Shown in pieces: positions 1 to 8,205 of a stretch of DNA of 64,000 bases. Location: positions 6,956,001 to 7,020,000 of the forward strand of contig NZ_CP033365.1 in assembly GCF_013170825.1 (NCBI RefSeq), in the 5' to 3' direction. The position numbers and the translations under genes are program-made. Positions within the stretch are counted from its first letter, which is position 1; each line of letters opens with the position of its first letter. Origin of the DNA: Mesorhizobium sp. NZP2298 (lineage in GTDB: Bacteria > Pseudomonadota > Alphaproteobacteria > Rhizobiales > Rhizobiaceae). A model generated the notes under the pieces. That model did not search any database and had not been told where the DNA came from. It was given only the letters and a program-made list of their open reading frames with translations.

Positions 1-803
1 ACGGCCGTGATGACAATGACGAGGCTTGGAGCGAGCAGCATCCAGGAGGCGCGGGTGATATACTCGCGGCCGGCCGCGACCATGACACCCAGGCTGGTCA
101 TCGGCGGTTGAACGCCGAGGCCGAGGAAGGAGAGTCCGCTTTCCACCAGGACGATTTCCGGAAAGGTCACCGTCGCCGCCACGAGAAGCGTCGCCGCGCT
201 GTTGGGCAGGATATGCCGCAGATAGACACGCAGCGGATGGGCGCCGAGTTGGCGCGTTGCGCTCGCATAGCCCTGCGCGCTGGCGGTGATTGCCAGTCCT
301 CGTGCCAACCGCGCATTCCGCTCCCAGCCATAAAGTCCCATCAGGGCGACGAACAGCGTCAGCGAATTACCGAAACAGGCGAGCATTGCCAGCGCCACGA
401 TTAGAAATGGTAACGAAGCCTGTACGTCGATCATTAGCAGCAGGGCATGCTCGACGAGCCCGCGGAAATACGCGGCGATGAAGCCAATCCCGGTACCGAC
501 CAACACGCTGATCGCAGTGGCGCCGAAGGCGACCAGCAAGCTGGTGCGGATCGAGTAGAAAAGACGCGAGGCCACGTCACGGCCCAGATCGTCGGTTCCC
601 AGGACGTGTAGCATCGTTCCGCCAAAGCCGACGGGCGGCGCCAGGCGATGGCGCAGGTCGATGGAAGTGATCTCATAGGGAGCCATCAGCGGCGCGGCGA
701 GCGCCGTGAGGAGCATGAGGAGAACCCAGCCCACAGCAAGGAGTGTCGGCAGGTCCACCGAGCGAGGCGGCGGACGGTTGGTTTCTACAGTTGCCGTTTT
801 CAT
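1..803 (-). CDS. Dipeptide/oligopeptide ABC transporter permease, DppC/OppC type (partial, C-terminus outside window)
   Basis: Inner-membrane permease of a peptide-type ABC importer. The reading frame starts at ATG 803-801 and runs off the left edge, leaving about 267 visible residues. An N-terminal transmembrane segment (about residues 17-37) is followed by the short periplasmic stretch ending in GTDDLGRDVASR, the hallmark of the DppC/OppC family. Four or more hydrophobic segments follow, with the EAA-like loop ending in FLGLGVQPP. The start overlaps the stop of the upstream DppB-like gene (ATGA), so the two are translationally coupled. Substrate is not predictable from sequence; the adjacent phosphonate genes make a small phosphonopeptide or similar solute possible. 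Confidence 0.9.
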   Translation of the reverse strand, partial: MKTATVETNRPPPRSVDLPTLLAVGWVLLMLLTALAAPLMAPYEITSIDLRHRLAPPVGFGGTMLHVLGTDDLGRDVASRLFYSIRTSLLVAFGATAISVLVGTGIGFIAAYFRGLVEHALLLMIDVQASLPFLIVALAMLACFGNSLTLFVALMGLYGWERNARLARGLAITASAQGYASATRQLGAHPLRVYLRHILPNSAATLLVAATVTFPEIVLVESGLSFLGLGVQPPMTSLGVMVAAGREYITRASWMLLAPSLVIVITA

Positions 804-1741
804 TGCGATCCTGAGTTTGTTCCACGCAAGCGCGGATCGAACACGCCATAAAGCAGGTCCATCAGCAGGTTGGCCGACGTCATGGTCAGCGCCACGAGAA
901 GGAGGATGACCTGCACCACGGCGAGATCACGGTTCGCAACCGAAACCACCAGCAATTGGCCGATGCCGGGCCAGCCGAAGACGCTTTCCACCAGTACGGC
1001 GCCCGCGACCTGGCCGCCGAGCATCAGGCCGAACAGCGTCAGCACAGGAATGATCGCATTCGGAAAGGCATGGTGGCGAACCACCTGCCGCCACGTCACG
1101 CCCTTGGCGCTGGCCGCCACGATGTAGAGCTGCGACAGAACTTCGATCATGGCGCTACGCGTGAAGCGCGCGATAATGGCCGCCCCGCCCAAACCAAGCG
1201 TGAGCACCGGCAGTACGAAGCTTTCCGGCCGATCCGCGCCGCCGGACGGGAACAGGCCGAGCGTCACGGAAAAGATCAGGATCAGCAATAGCCCGAGCAC
1301 GAAGCTTGGCACGGTGAAGCCGAACACGGTCAGCATCATCACCGATCGGTCGACCCAGGTGTCGCGATGCATGGCGGCGTAGGCGCCGACCGGAATGCCG
1401 ATTAGCATCGTGAGCGCCAGTGCCGGCAGCATCAGCGCCAATGTCAGGGGCGCGCGCTCGAACACAAGCTGCAGGGCCGGTTTTCCAGCCAGCATGGAAT
1501 TCCCGAAATCGCAGTGAAGTGCCGCCAGGACATAGCGGACATATTGCACATACAGAGGCTGATCGAGCCCCCAATGCCGGCGAAACGCCTCAAGATCCGG
1601 GGCGCGGGCGCTGGGACCGAGTATCTGCAGCGCCGGGTCTCCAGAGGCCCGCAGCACCACGAATGTAAAGGTCACTACGATCAGGATCGACAGGCCCGCA
1701 CGCAGGAGCTTGGGGCCGGCGAAACGAAACACCGCACTCAT
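800..1741 (-). CDS. Dipeptide/oligopeptide ABC transporter permease, DppB/OppB type
   Basis: First permease subunit of the importer, 313 aa, normal for DppB/OppB. I start it at ATG 1741-1739 (MSAVFRFAGPKLLR) because this directly overlaps the stop of the upstream ATPase gene; the frame extends further upstream without family similarity. It has an N-terminal membrane helix, a periplasmic region with LGLDQPLYVQYVRY typical of DppB, and later membrane helices with the EAA-type loop around VRHHAFPNAIIPVLT. It presumably pairs with the DppC-like protein to form the channel energised by the two ATPases. Confidence 0.92.
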   Translation of the reverse strand: MSAVFRFAGPKLLRAGLSILIVVTFTFVVLRASGDPALQILGPSARAPDLEAFRRHWGLDQPLYVQYVRYVLAALHCDFGNSMLAGKPALQLVFERAPLTLALMLPALALTMLIGIPVGAYAAMHRDTWVDRSVMMLTVFGFTVPSFVLGLLLILIFSVTLGLFPSGGADRPESFVLPVLTLGLGGAAIIARFTRSAMIEVLSQLYIVAASAKGVTWRQVVRHHAFPNAIIPVLTLFGLMLGGQVAGAVLVESVFGWPGIGQLLVVSVANRDLAVVQVILLLVALTMTSANLLMDLLYGVFDPRLRGTNSGSQ

Positions 1742-2700
1742 CAATGCCTCACCACATGGCAGGCGACCTGCCGTTCCGGTCCTAGCGGCAGGAGTTCGGG
1801 CAGGCTCTGGCGGCAGACATCGCGCGCAAGTGGACAGCGTGGATGAAACGGGCATCCGCAGGGCCGATCGGTGGGGCTCGGCGGCTCGCCTGGCAACGCC
1901 ACATAATGATCGAAGCCGCCCGGAAGCCTCGGCATGGCCGAGACGAGCGCCTGCGTATAGGGATGGGCGGGTTGATCGATAATGGCGTCGGCGCGCCCCT
2001 GCTCGACGACGCGGCCAAGATACATGACGACGATCCGGTCGCTGACATGGCGAACGACCCGCAAGTCATGGCTGATGAACAAGAGGCCGATCCCGAGCTC
2101 CTGCTGAAGATCCATGAGCAGATTGACGATTTGCGCCTGGACGGACAGGTCGAGCGCCGAGACCGGCTCATCGCAAACCAGAAGCGAGGGTTTTGGCGCG
2201 AGCGCCCGGGCAAGCACGACGCGTTGGCGCTGGCCGCCGGAAAGCTGATGCGGATAGAGCCTGCCATGGTCTTCGCCGAGGCCGACGCCGTGGAGAAGCT
2301 CGGCCACACGTTGCTCGCGGCTTGCCGGATCGCCAATCCCGTGAATCGCCAGCGGCTCGGCGATGAGAGCGCTGACAGTCATTCGGCGGTCAAGCGCTGC
2401 CAAGGTGTCCTGAAAGACCAGCTGCATCTGGCGCCGCTGCGCGCGCCACTTTTTGCTGTCGATGCGCGGCAGCGGAAAACCCTGAAACAGCACACCTCCG
2501 CTGTCCGGCGGCTCCAGACCGAGCGCAATACGGCCGGTGGTGGACTTGCCGCATCCGGATTCGCCGACAATGCCGGTCGTCCGGCCCATCTCGACATCCA
2601 GCGACACGCCATCGACTGCTACAAGATATTTCCGCGGTCCGTAGAGTGGCGAGCCGAGCGGAAAGCGACGGGTGATGTTGTTGAGACGCAGCAGGGTCAT
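1741..2700 (-). CDS. Oligopeptide/dipeptide ABC transporter ATP-binding protein, DppF/OppF type
   Basis: ATPase subunit, 319 aa from ATG 2700. Walker A GESGCGKST lies at about residues 46-54, the signature LSGGQRQR and Walker B LLVCDEPVSALD are intact, and the C-terminal oligopeptide-transporter extension has the cysteine cluster CPFHPRCPLARDVC. A longer upstream frame exists, but the ATG at 2700 overlaps the stop of the preceding ATPase gene (ATGA) and matches the family N-terminus. It works with the DppD-like partner to power import through the DppB/DppC-like permeases. Confidence 0.92.
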   Translation of the reverse strand: MTLLRLNNITRRFPLGSPLYGPRKYLVAVDGVSLDVEMGRTTGIVGESGCGKSTTGRIALGLEPPDSGGVLFQGFPLPRIDSKKWRAQRRQMQLVFQDTLAALDRRMTVSALIAEPLAIHGIGDPASREQRVAELLHGVGLGEDHGRLYPHQLSGGQRQRVVLARALAPKPSLLVCDEPVSALDLSVQAQIVNLLMDLQQELGIGLLFISHDLRVVRHVSDRIVVMYLGRVVEQGRADAIIDQPAHPYTQALVSAMPRLPGGFDHYVALPGEPPSPTDRPCGCPFHPRCPLARDVCRQSLPELLPLGPERQVACHVVRH

Positions 2701-3728
2701 TGATACGTGCCGGCGTCCAAACGAAGGCAACGCACCGAATGCCGCGCGGCGACCTGCCGCGGTTCCGGTCGGCTCGTGCGACATACCGCGATCGCGTGCC
2801 GGCAGCGTGGCGCATAGGCGCATCCCGGCGGCAGATTGCGTTGTGGCGGCGCGCCGGCAATGGCGGTCAACCGCATGCGCGGACCGTGCGAGGGCGGAAT
2901 GGCACCGATCAGGTCGCGTGTATAGGGGTGCTCCGGCGCGGTCAGAAGCGTGTGTTTCGGCGCCGTTTCGACGATCTGGCCCGCATACATGACGCATGCC
3001 CGGTCACAGACGGCCGCCACCGCGGCGAGATCATGGCTGATCATGACCAGCGCCATGCCTGTGTCGCGTTGAATATCTTTGAGCAGCAGCAGGATCTGCG
3101 CCTGCACGGTAGCGTCGAGCGCGGTCGTTGGCTCATCGGCGATCAGCAGTTCGGGCCGGCCGGCGAGCGCGATGGCAATCATCACCCGCTGGTTCTGGCC
3201 GCCCGACAGTTCGTGGGGGTACGCGTTGAGCCTGCTTGCCGCAGCGGCTATCCCGACCTGGTCGAGCAGGCGGCAGGCCTGGGCACGGGCGGCGGCACCG
3301 CTGAGGCCACGGTGCAGGCGAAGCGCTTCGGTGATCTGCGCGCCGATGCGATGCACCGGGTTCAGCGCGCTGGCCGGATCCTGGAAGATCATGGCAATGC
3401 GTCCGCCGCGCACCCGATCCAAAACGGATTGTCGTGCGCCCACAAGATCGAGATCACCAATCCTGGCCTCGCCCCCGATCTCGGCGGATTTCGGCAGCAG
3501 GCCAAGAACCGCCCGCCAAGTCACGGACTTGCCGCAGCCGGATTCGCCAACGATACCCAAGGCCTCGCCTTTGTTCACAGCGAGATCGACACCGTGCAGC
3601 ACAGGCACATCGCCGAACGCCACCCTCAAGCCAGCAATGCTGATGGCAGGTTTGGTGGCGGAAGCCCCGATGCCATGAGCCGGCAACAGCGCGGCGCCCG
3701 CGCTGTTCTGGAAAGACTTATGCAGCAT
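2697..3728 (-). CDS. Oligopeptide/dipeptide ABC transporter ATP-binding protein, DppD/OppD type
   Basis: Second ATPase subunit, 343 aa. Walker A GESGCGKS is at about residues 61-68, the signature is LSGGQNQR and Walker B is LLIADEPTTALD. The C-terminal region carries the peptide-transporter cysteine motif GCAYAPRCRHAIAVC. The gene begins 5 bp after the binding-protein stop and overlaps the next ATPase gene, so all five transporter genes form one minus-strand operon. The first 30 or so residues are low in family similarity, so the true start may be slightly internal. Confidence 0.9.
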   Translation of the reverse strand: MLHKSFQNSAGAALLPAHGIGASATKPAISIAGLRVAFGDVPVLHGVDLAVNKGEALGIVGESGCGKSVTWRAVLGLLPKSAEIGGEARIGDLDLVGARQSVLDRVRGGRIAMIFQDPASALNPVHRIGAQITEALRLHRGLSGAAARAQACRLLDQVGIAAAASRLNAYPHELSGGQNQRVMIAIALAGRPELLIADEPTTALDATVQAQILLLLKDIQRDTGMALVMISHDLAAVAAVCDRACVMYAGQIVETAPKHTLLTAPEHPYTRDLIGAIPPSHGPRMRLTAIAGAPPQRNLPPGCAYAPRCRHAIAVCRTSRPEPRQVAARHSVRCLRLDAGTYQ

Positions 3729-3733
3729 GGAAC

Positions 3734-5296
3734 TCAGGCCACCGGCTCAGGCGGCATCTTCGGACCGAGATACATTTGCGGCAACGGGTTGGGCTGCCAG
3801 CTGACATCCGCCTGCTGCCCATAGATAAAGGGCATGGAATGCAGCGGCGTGATGCAAGGGTCCTCGATCTCGACAATGTCCTGCATCCGTTTGAAGGCCG
3901 CCTGGCGCTTGGCGAGATCGGTCGTCGTTTCAAGCTCGTGACCGCGCGCGTTAAACTCGGCATTGGTCCAGCCACCTGTTGACTGGAGGTCATTGGTCGG
4001 ACCGATAATCTGCCACAGCATGGAAACGGGATCGGCGTAGAAGGCGCCGCCGGACGTGTCATTGATGCCGCCAATGTCGCCGACCTGCGTCCAGTTTTCA
4101 CACATGATCAGCTTGACGTTGATTCCGGCAGCCTTCCACATCTCGACAAGCGCCTGGTTCTCGGCGAGCTGCATCGGATAATAGGTGCCGACGGAAGGGT
4201 ATGGGATTTCCTCACCTCTGTAGGATGACTTGGCGAGCAGTTCCTTGACCTGCGCCGGATCATAGGACACCCCCTTGCGGTTGGGGTCGTTGATCTCGCC
4301 GAAGATCGGTAGCTGCCAGCTGGTCAGCGCTTTCGCCCGGCCGTCCCAGAGGCCGTCCGCCAGCGCACCGCGATCGATAGCGAGAGCGAGCGCGCGACGC
4401 AGATCGACATCTTTCAGGATGGGAGTCCTGAGCGGAGCAAATGTGAGAAAGCGGAACCACATGGCTTCGCCACCAACGATCGAGAGGCCGTTGACACCCT
4501 CAATTTCGGCAATGTGGTCCGGAGTGATGTCTGTGACGATATCGTAATCGCCCGACTTCAGTCCGGCGATGCGCGCGGCGATTTCCGGCAGCCGCTTGAA
4601 GCGGATCGAGGCAAATGGCGGCTGGCCTCCCCAATATTCGTCGTGCGCCACCAGTGTGATCTCGTCGCCATTGCGGACCTCGCCGATCTTGTAAGGGCCG
4701 GTCCCGATCGGCTTCGCCGCCCAGGCGTCATAGCTGCTGGCGCCAGCCCGTGCTCTGGCGCTGATGATCTGCGTGCCCCACGCGCCGAGCCGCTGGGCAA
4801 AGACCGGATCCTCTGTCCTGGTGATCAAACGGACAGTGCGATCATTGATCTTCTGCACATCGGCAAGCGAGGAGAGGAAGTTGGCAAACACGGCCGCGCC
4901 CGGCGCATTTTCGCCGCGCAGTCGATCCGGCCCGAGCGAGAAGACAACGTCATCCGCCGTCATTGTGGAACCGTCATGAAACTTCACATTGTCGCGCAAC
5001 CTGATCTCATGGATCGTGGCGTCAATTTGCTTCAATGATGTCGCGAGCGCGAAATTCAGGCGAAAATTGTCGTTGTAGTCGGTCCGTAGAAGCTGATCGA
5101 AAATGCTGTATTGCACCCGCCAGGAAACGTTGGCGATGGAGGAGCCGTCCACCGGTTCCAGAATTGTGCGCAGGTCCTGAACGGCAATATTGAGGTTCGG
5201 CCGCCGGCCGGTTGCCGCCATGATCGTGTTCGGCAATGCTATTGCGCCAGCCGCCATGGCGGTCATGCCGAGAAATCTGCGACGTGTCGTTTGCAT
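3734..5296 (-). CDS. ABC transporter substrate-binding protein, DppA/OppA family (SBP_bac_5)
   Basis: Periplasmic solute receptor of 520 aa, first gene of the importer operon. The N-terminus TRRRFLGMTAMAAGAIAL is a probable twin-arginine signal, so the folded protein may be exported by Tat. The body has the usual class-C features: an early segment naming the starting state (VSWRVQYSIFDQLL), the DDVVFSL block after KFHDGSTMTADD, and ALALAIDRGALADGL. Ligand is unknown; this family binds peptides, glycosides, opines and other small molecules. A 190-bp intergenic region separates it from the DeoR gene upstream and probably holds the operon promoter. Confidence 0.9.
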   Translation of the reverse strand: MQTTRRRFLGMTAMAAGAIALPNTIMAATGRRPNLNIAVQDLRTILEPVDGSSIANVSWRVQYSIFDQLLRTDYNDNFRLNFALATSLKQIDATIHEIRLRDNVKFHDGSTMTADDVVFSLGPDRLRGENAPGAAVFANFLSSLADVQKINDRTVRLITRTEDPVFAQRLGAWGTQIISARARAGASSYDAWAAKPIGTGPYKIGEVRNGDEITLVAHDEYWGGQPPFASIRFKRLPEIAARIAGLKSGDYDIVTDITPDHIAEIEGVNGLSIVGGEAMWFRFLTFAPLRTPILKDVDLRRALALAIDRGALADGLWDGRAKALTSWQLPIFGEINDPNRKGVSYDPAQVKELLAKSSYRGEEIPYPSVGTYYPMQLAENQALVEMWKAAGINVKLIMCENWTQVGDIGGINDTSGGAFYADPVSMLWQIIGPTNDLQSTGGWTNAEFNARGHELETTTDLAKRQAAFKRMQDIVEIEDPCITPLHSMPFIYGQQADVSWQPNPLPQMYLGPKMPPEPVA

Positions 5297-5486
5297 ATCA
5301 AAATCCCCTCTCTTTCAGTCGGGATGACAATCGGAGCGAATGAAATCCGCTCCCGAGACGGGCTGAGACATAGCGCGGTTATGTGACGGTTTTTTGCAGG
5401 TTTGAGACGGATTGTGTTGGTTATTGAAATCAAAAGGAAAAAAATGTTTCACGGTTGGGTCAGCCGTGCGGGCTGAAAGAAGAGGA

Positions 5487-6278
5487 TCAAGTAGAGACCA
5501 GTGCGGGGTTGTGACGGTTTTGCGGATATAGAACTTCAACACCGGCGGCTTCGATCTTGTCCAGCATGTCCGATGCAGGCCTCCGGTCGGTGATGATCGC
5601 GGTAATCGCCGAATGGGGCAGGATGCGGTAACGCGCCGACAAGCCGAATTTGCTGTGATCGGCGAGAATGACAATTTTCCGTGCTTGCTCGCAGAGCGTC
5701 GCAGCAAGCTCCTGTCCGACCTGTTCATGGTCGAAGACGCCATTCGGATGGACCGCATTGACGCCGATAAATGCGACGTCGATCTGCTGTTCGCGGAGTG
5801 TACGCAAGGCGGTGAATCCGGTTACGGTCCGGAAATCGACATTGAAATCGCCCCCCAGCATGACAACGCGATGCCGATAGCCTTCGGCCGCGGCGATGGC
5901 AGTATCGACCATGTTGGTGACGACGCGCATTTCCGGGAGGGCCGATATGCGGCTGGCCAACGACAGAATGGTGCTGCCGCCCCCGAAGAAGAGATTCTGA
6001 CCGGGCTTCAGAAGACCCAGGGCGATCTCAGCGATGGTGCTTTTTTCCGCGCGCTCGGAAACAGCTCGCGATGAGATGGCCAGCAGCTTTGGCTGTTGCG
6101 TTGCGACCGCGCCACCATGGACCCGTGCGACCAAGCCATCCTGCTCGAGCCGTTTGATATCCCGCCGCGCAGTCTCTTCTGAAATATTGAACCGCTGCAT
6201 CAAATCTCGGATGCGCACTTCGCCATTCGCCTGGATGATTTCAACGAGCCTTTTATGACGATTGTAACTTAGCGACAT
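5487..6278 (-). CDS. DeoR-family transcriptional regulator
   Basis: A 263-aa repressor-type regulator. I start it at ATG 6278 (MSLSYNRHKRLVEII), preceded by a GAGAGAG ribosome site, rather than at the longer frame. The N-terminal winged helix spans about residues 6-60 (core FNISEETARRDIKRLEQ), followed by the DeoR effector domain with FFGGGSTILSLA and the sugar-phosphate-isomerase-like fold. It lies between the nucleotidyltransferase/aminotransferase fusion (stop 6333) and the importer operon, all on the minus strand, and is likely to control one or both. DeoR regulators usually sense a phosphorylated catabolic intermediate. Confidence 0.9.
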   Translation of the reverse strand: MSLSYNRHKRLVEIIQANGEVRIRDLMQRFNISEETARRDIKRLEQDGLVARVHGGAVATQQPKLLAISSRAVSERAEKSTIAEIALGLLKPGQNLFFGGGSTILSLASRISALPEMRVVTNMVDTAIAAAEGYRHRVVMLGGDFNVDFRTVTGFTALRTLREQQIDVAFIGVNAVHPNGVFDHEQVGQELAATLCEQARKIVILADHSKFGLSARYRILPHSAITAIITDRRPASDMLDKIEAAGVEVLYPQNRHNPALVST

Positions 6279-6332
6279 GCTTCTCTCTCTCGCGGCATTC
6301 GAAAAAAGACTATTCAGTTCGCTGCGCAAATG

Positions 6333-8039
6333 TCACGTCAGGGCGTCACTCTCAGAGGCCGTTGAGCGGCTTAAGGTGCGCCGCAGAGCTTTTGCCAGCC
6401 TTTCGTTTTCCGTCCGACTTCGAACCGTCAGGCGCAGATATCGATCTGCGTCGTTCATGGCTTGATAGCCGCATTCTCTTACGAGGACGGATTCGAACAG
6501 AACGAGGCGGCGCTTGAGCTCGGCAGCGGATACCGAATTTTCAGGCAGCCGGCACAAGATGAAATTCGTTTGCGAAGGTACGACGTCGAGGCCCGGTACC
6601 GTCCGCAGCTCCTCGATGAACAGCTCTCTATCTTCTCGCAACATCTCTAGACTGTGTTCCAGTTCCTCTGCGAATTCGGGAAGCAGGAACAGTGTGTATT
6701 CCGCAATACCGTTAATGTTCCACAGCGGCAGTTTCCGGCGCACAGCGGCAACGAGCGCGGGATCGCCAGCCATGAGGTAGGCGAGCCGGATTCCTCCAAG
6801 TCCGAAGACCTTTCCAAGGCTCTTCACCACGATCAAATTGGCACAGGACGGCACCAGAGTCTCAACGCTGTTTGATCGGCCATCAGCGGGGAAATCAATG
6901 AACGATTCATCCACGATCAGCCGCCGCCCTCGAGATCCTAGGGCCTCCGCCAGCCATGCCACGTCAGCATGATCAACAAGTCGACCGGTCGGATTGTTTG
7001 GATTTACAACGATTGCCGTATCCGCGCCTGTCGCCAGTACGAATTCCAGGAAAGCTCGAACGTCGAGATCGAAATAGGGCGGGGTGAGGACGAAGTTGTT
7101 CTTTTGTTCGTCATCGAGTGGTGTTTGAAAGCCGGCGAACGTCGGCACGGGAATCGCGATTGTGGGGTTCAGCGTTGAATAGAGCGCCTGGATGAGATCG
7201 GTCACCCCGTTTCCGACTGCAATAAAGTCCGGCTGCTGCGAGGTCATCGTGCCAACAACTGAAGCGATATCGATCTGCTGAGAAGGATAGCATGTCAACA
7301 CGCCTTCGAGCCTCGCCGCCAGCCGATCGTAAAAAGTCTTGGGAGGGAAGCGGGTATTGCAAAGAAGCATGTGCTCGGCGATTGGCTTGCGCCAATAACC
7401 TCCGACGCTCGTTTCCAGACGCCGCAGCACGTTCTCCTTGTCACACCGAAATTCCGCGATGGATGCGTCGACACCGTCGCAAATATCGAGCAGCTTGGAG
7501 CCAACATTCAGCACATTGTCAGGCAACGCTACGTCCAGCTGGGACAGGCCCGCGACCAACGTGCTCAAGGCCTGATGCAGAGATGCCGCGGCGCGGCTTT
7601 CGGCCAGAAGATTGCGTAGAACATCAGCACTCAATCGATAAATCCCGGTCGGCGCGTCGGGCCGCCAAGCGGAGCCGCGCAAACCTTTGTTGACATCGAT
7701 ACCGTCAAGAACCTCACTGTCGAAAAGCGGCGTTCCCCATATCAGGAGGGTATCGCCATCATGTTGGCGGAACTTCTCAATGAGATCGCCGTCATGCGCG
7801 TCGTGCCACGAAAGCGTATTTGTACTGTCCTGCAGGCGGAACCCATCGAATGTGCCGCTGCTCAAGTTTTCAACGACGGTGACATCTTCAATGCCGTTTT
7901 CGACACAGGCGTTGACGAGACGGTCCAAGAGCGGCTGACCGTTGATAGGAACCAACGGTGCATCGTAGCTGCCACTCCACAGATGTATTTTTGGCCCTGC
8001 GAAATCGAGGATAAAAATAGCACGGGTCGTATCGGCCAC
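6333..8039 (-). CDS. Fusion: nucleotidyltransferase-like domain + HisC/CobD-like PLP aminotransferase (or decarboxylase)
   Basis: A 568-aa two-domain protein. About residues 1-170 resemble a sugar/choline-phosphate nucleotidyltransferase (VPINGQPLLDRLVNACVENG), but the N-terminal glycine-rich nucleotide loop is not recognisable, so this half may be inactive. From about residue 220 it is a fold-type I PLP enzyme of the HisC/CobD class, with VVNPNNPTGRLVD, IVDESFIDFP and the Schiff-base segment VVKSLGKVFGLGG. I use a GTG start at 8039, preceded by AAAGGAG. In a PEP-mutase cluster it could transaminate a phosphono-oxo acid or, like CobD, decarboxylate a phosphono-amino acid; both are inference. 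It is divergent from the hydrolase gene at 8206. Confidence 0.82.
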   Translation of the reverse strand: MADTTRAIFILDFAGPKIHLWSGSYDAPLVPINGQPLLDRLVNACVENGIEDVTVVENLSSGTFDGFRLQDSTNTLSWHDAHDGDLIEKFRQHDGDTLLIWGTPLFDSEVLDGIDVNKGLRGSAWRPDAPTGIYRLSADVLRNLLAESRAAASLHQALSTLVAGLSQLDVALPDNVLNVGSKLLDICDGVDASIAEFRCDKENVLRRLETSVGGYWRKPIAEHMLLCNTRFPPKTFYDRLAARLEGVLTCYPSQQIDIASVVGTMTSQQPDFIAVGNGVTDLIQALYSTLNPTIAIPVPTFAGFQTPLDDEQKNNFVLTPPYFDLDVRAFLEFVLATGADTAIVVNPNNPTGRLVDHADVAWLAEALGSRGRRLIVDESFIDFPADGRSNSVETLVPSCANLIVVKSLGKVFGLGGIRLAYLMAGDPALVAAVRRKLPLWNINGIAEYTLFLLPEFAEELEHSLEMLREDRELFIEELRTVPGLDVVPSQTNFILCRLPENSVSAAELKRRLVLFESVLVRECGYQAMNDADRYLRLTVRSRTENERLAKALRRTLSRSTASESDALT

Positions 8040-8205
8040 CTCGGACTCCTTTCTTCTGAAGGAAGCAAAAAGCGCGCGTAGAAGCGCCCATTCCCAAAAT
8101 CAAAACGACTTACGGGCGCTCGAAGTATCCCGTGATGCGTTCATATCGGCGTCATCCGAAGCCTATAGGGGACTTCGGTTTCGATCGGTCTCTTCGAGGT
8201 GCAAT

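Noticed and set aside
8050..8075. Possible sigma-54 element before the nucleotidyltransferase/aminotransferase fusion
   Set aside because: The -12 half TTGCT fits, but the -24 half lacks GG.
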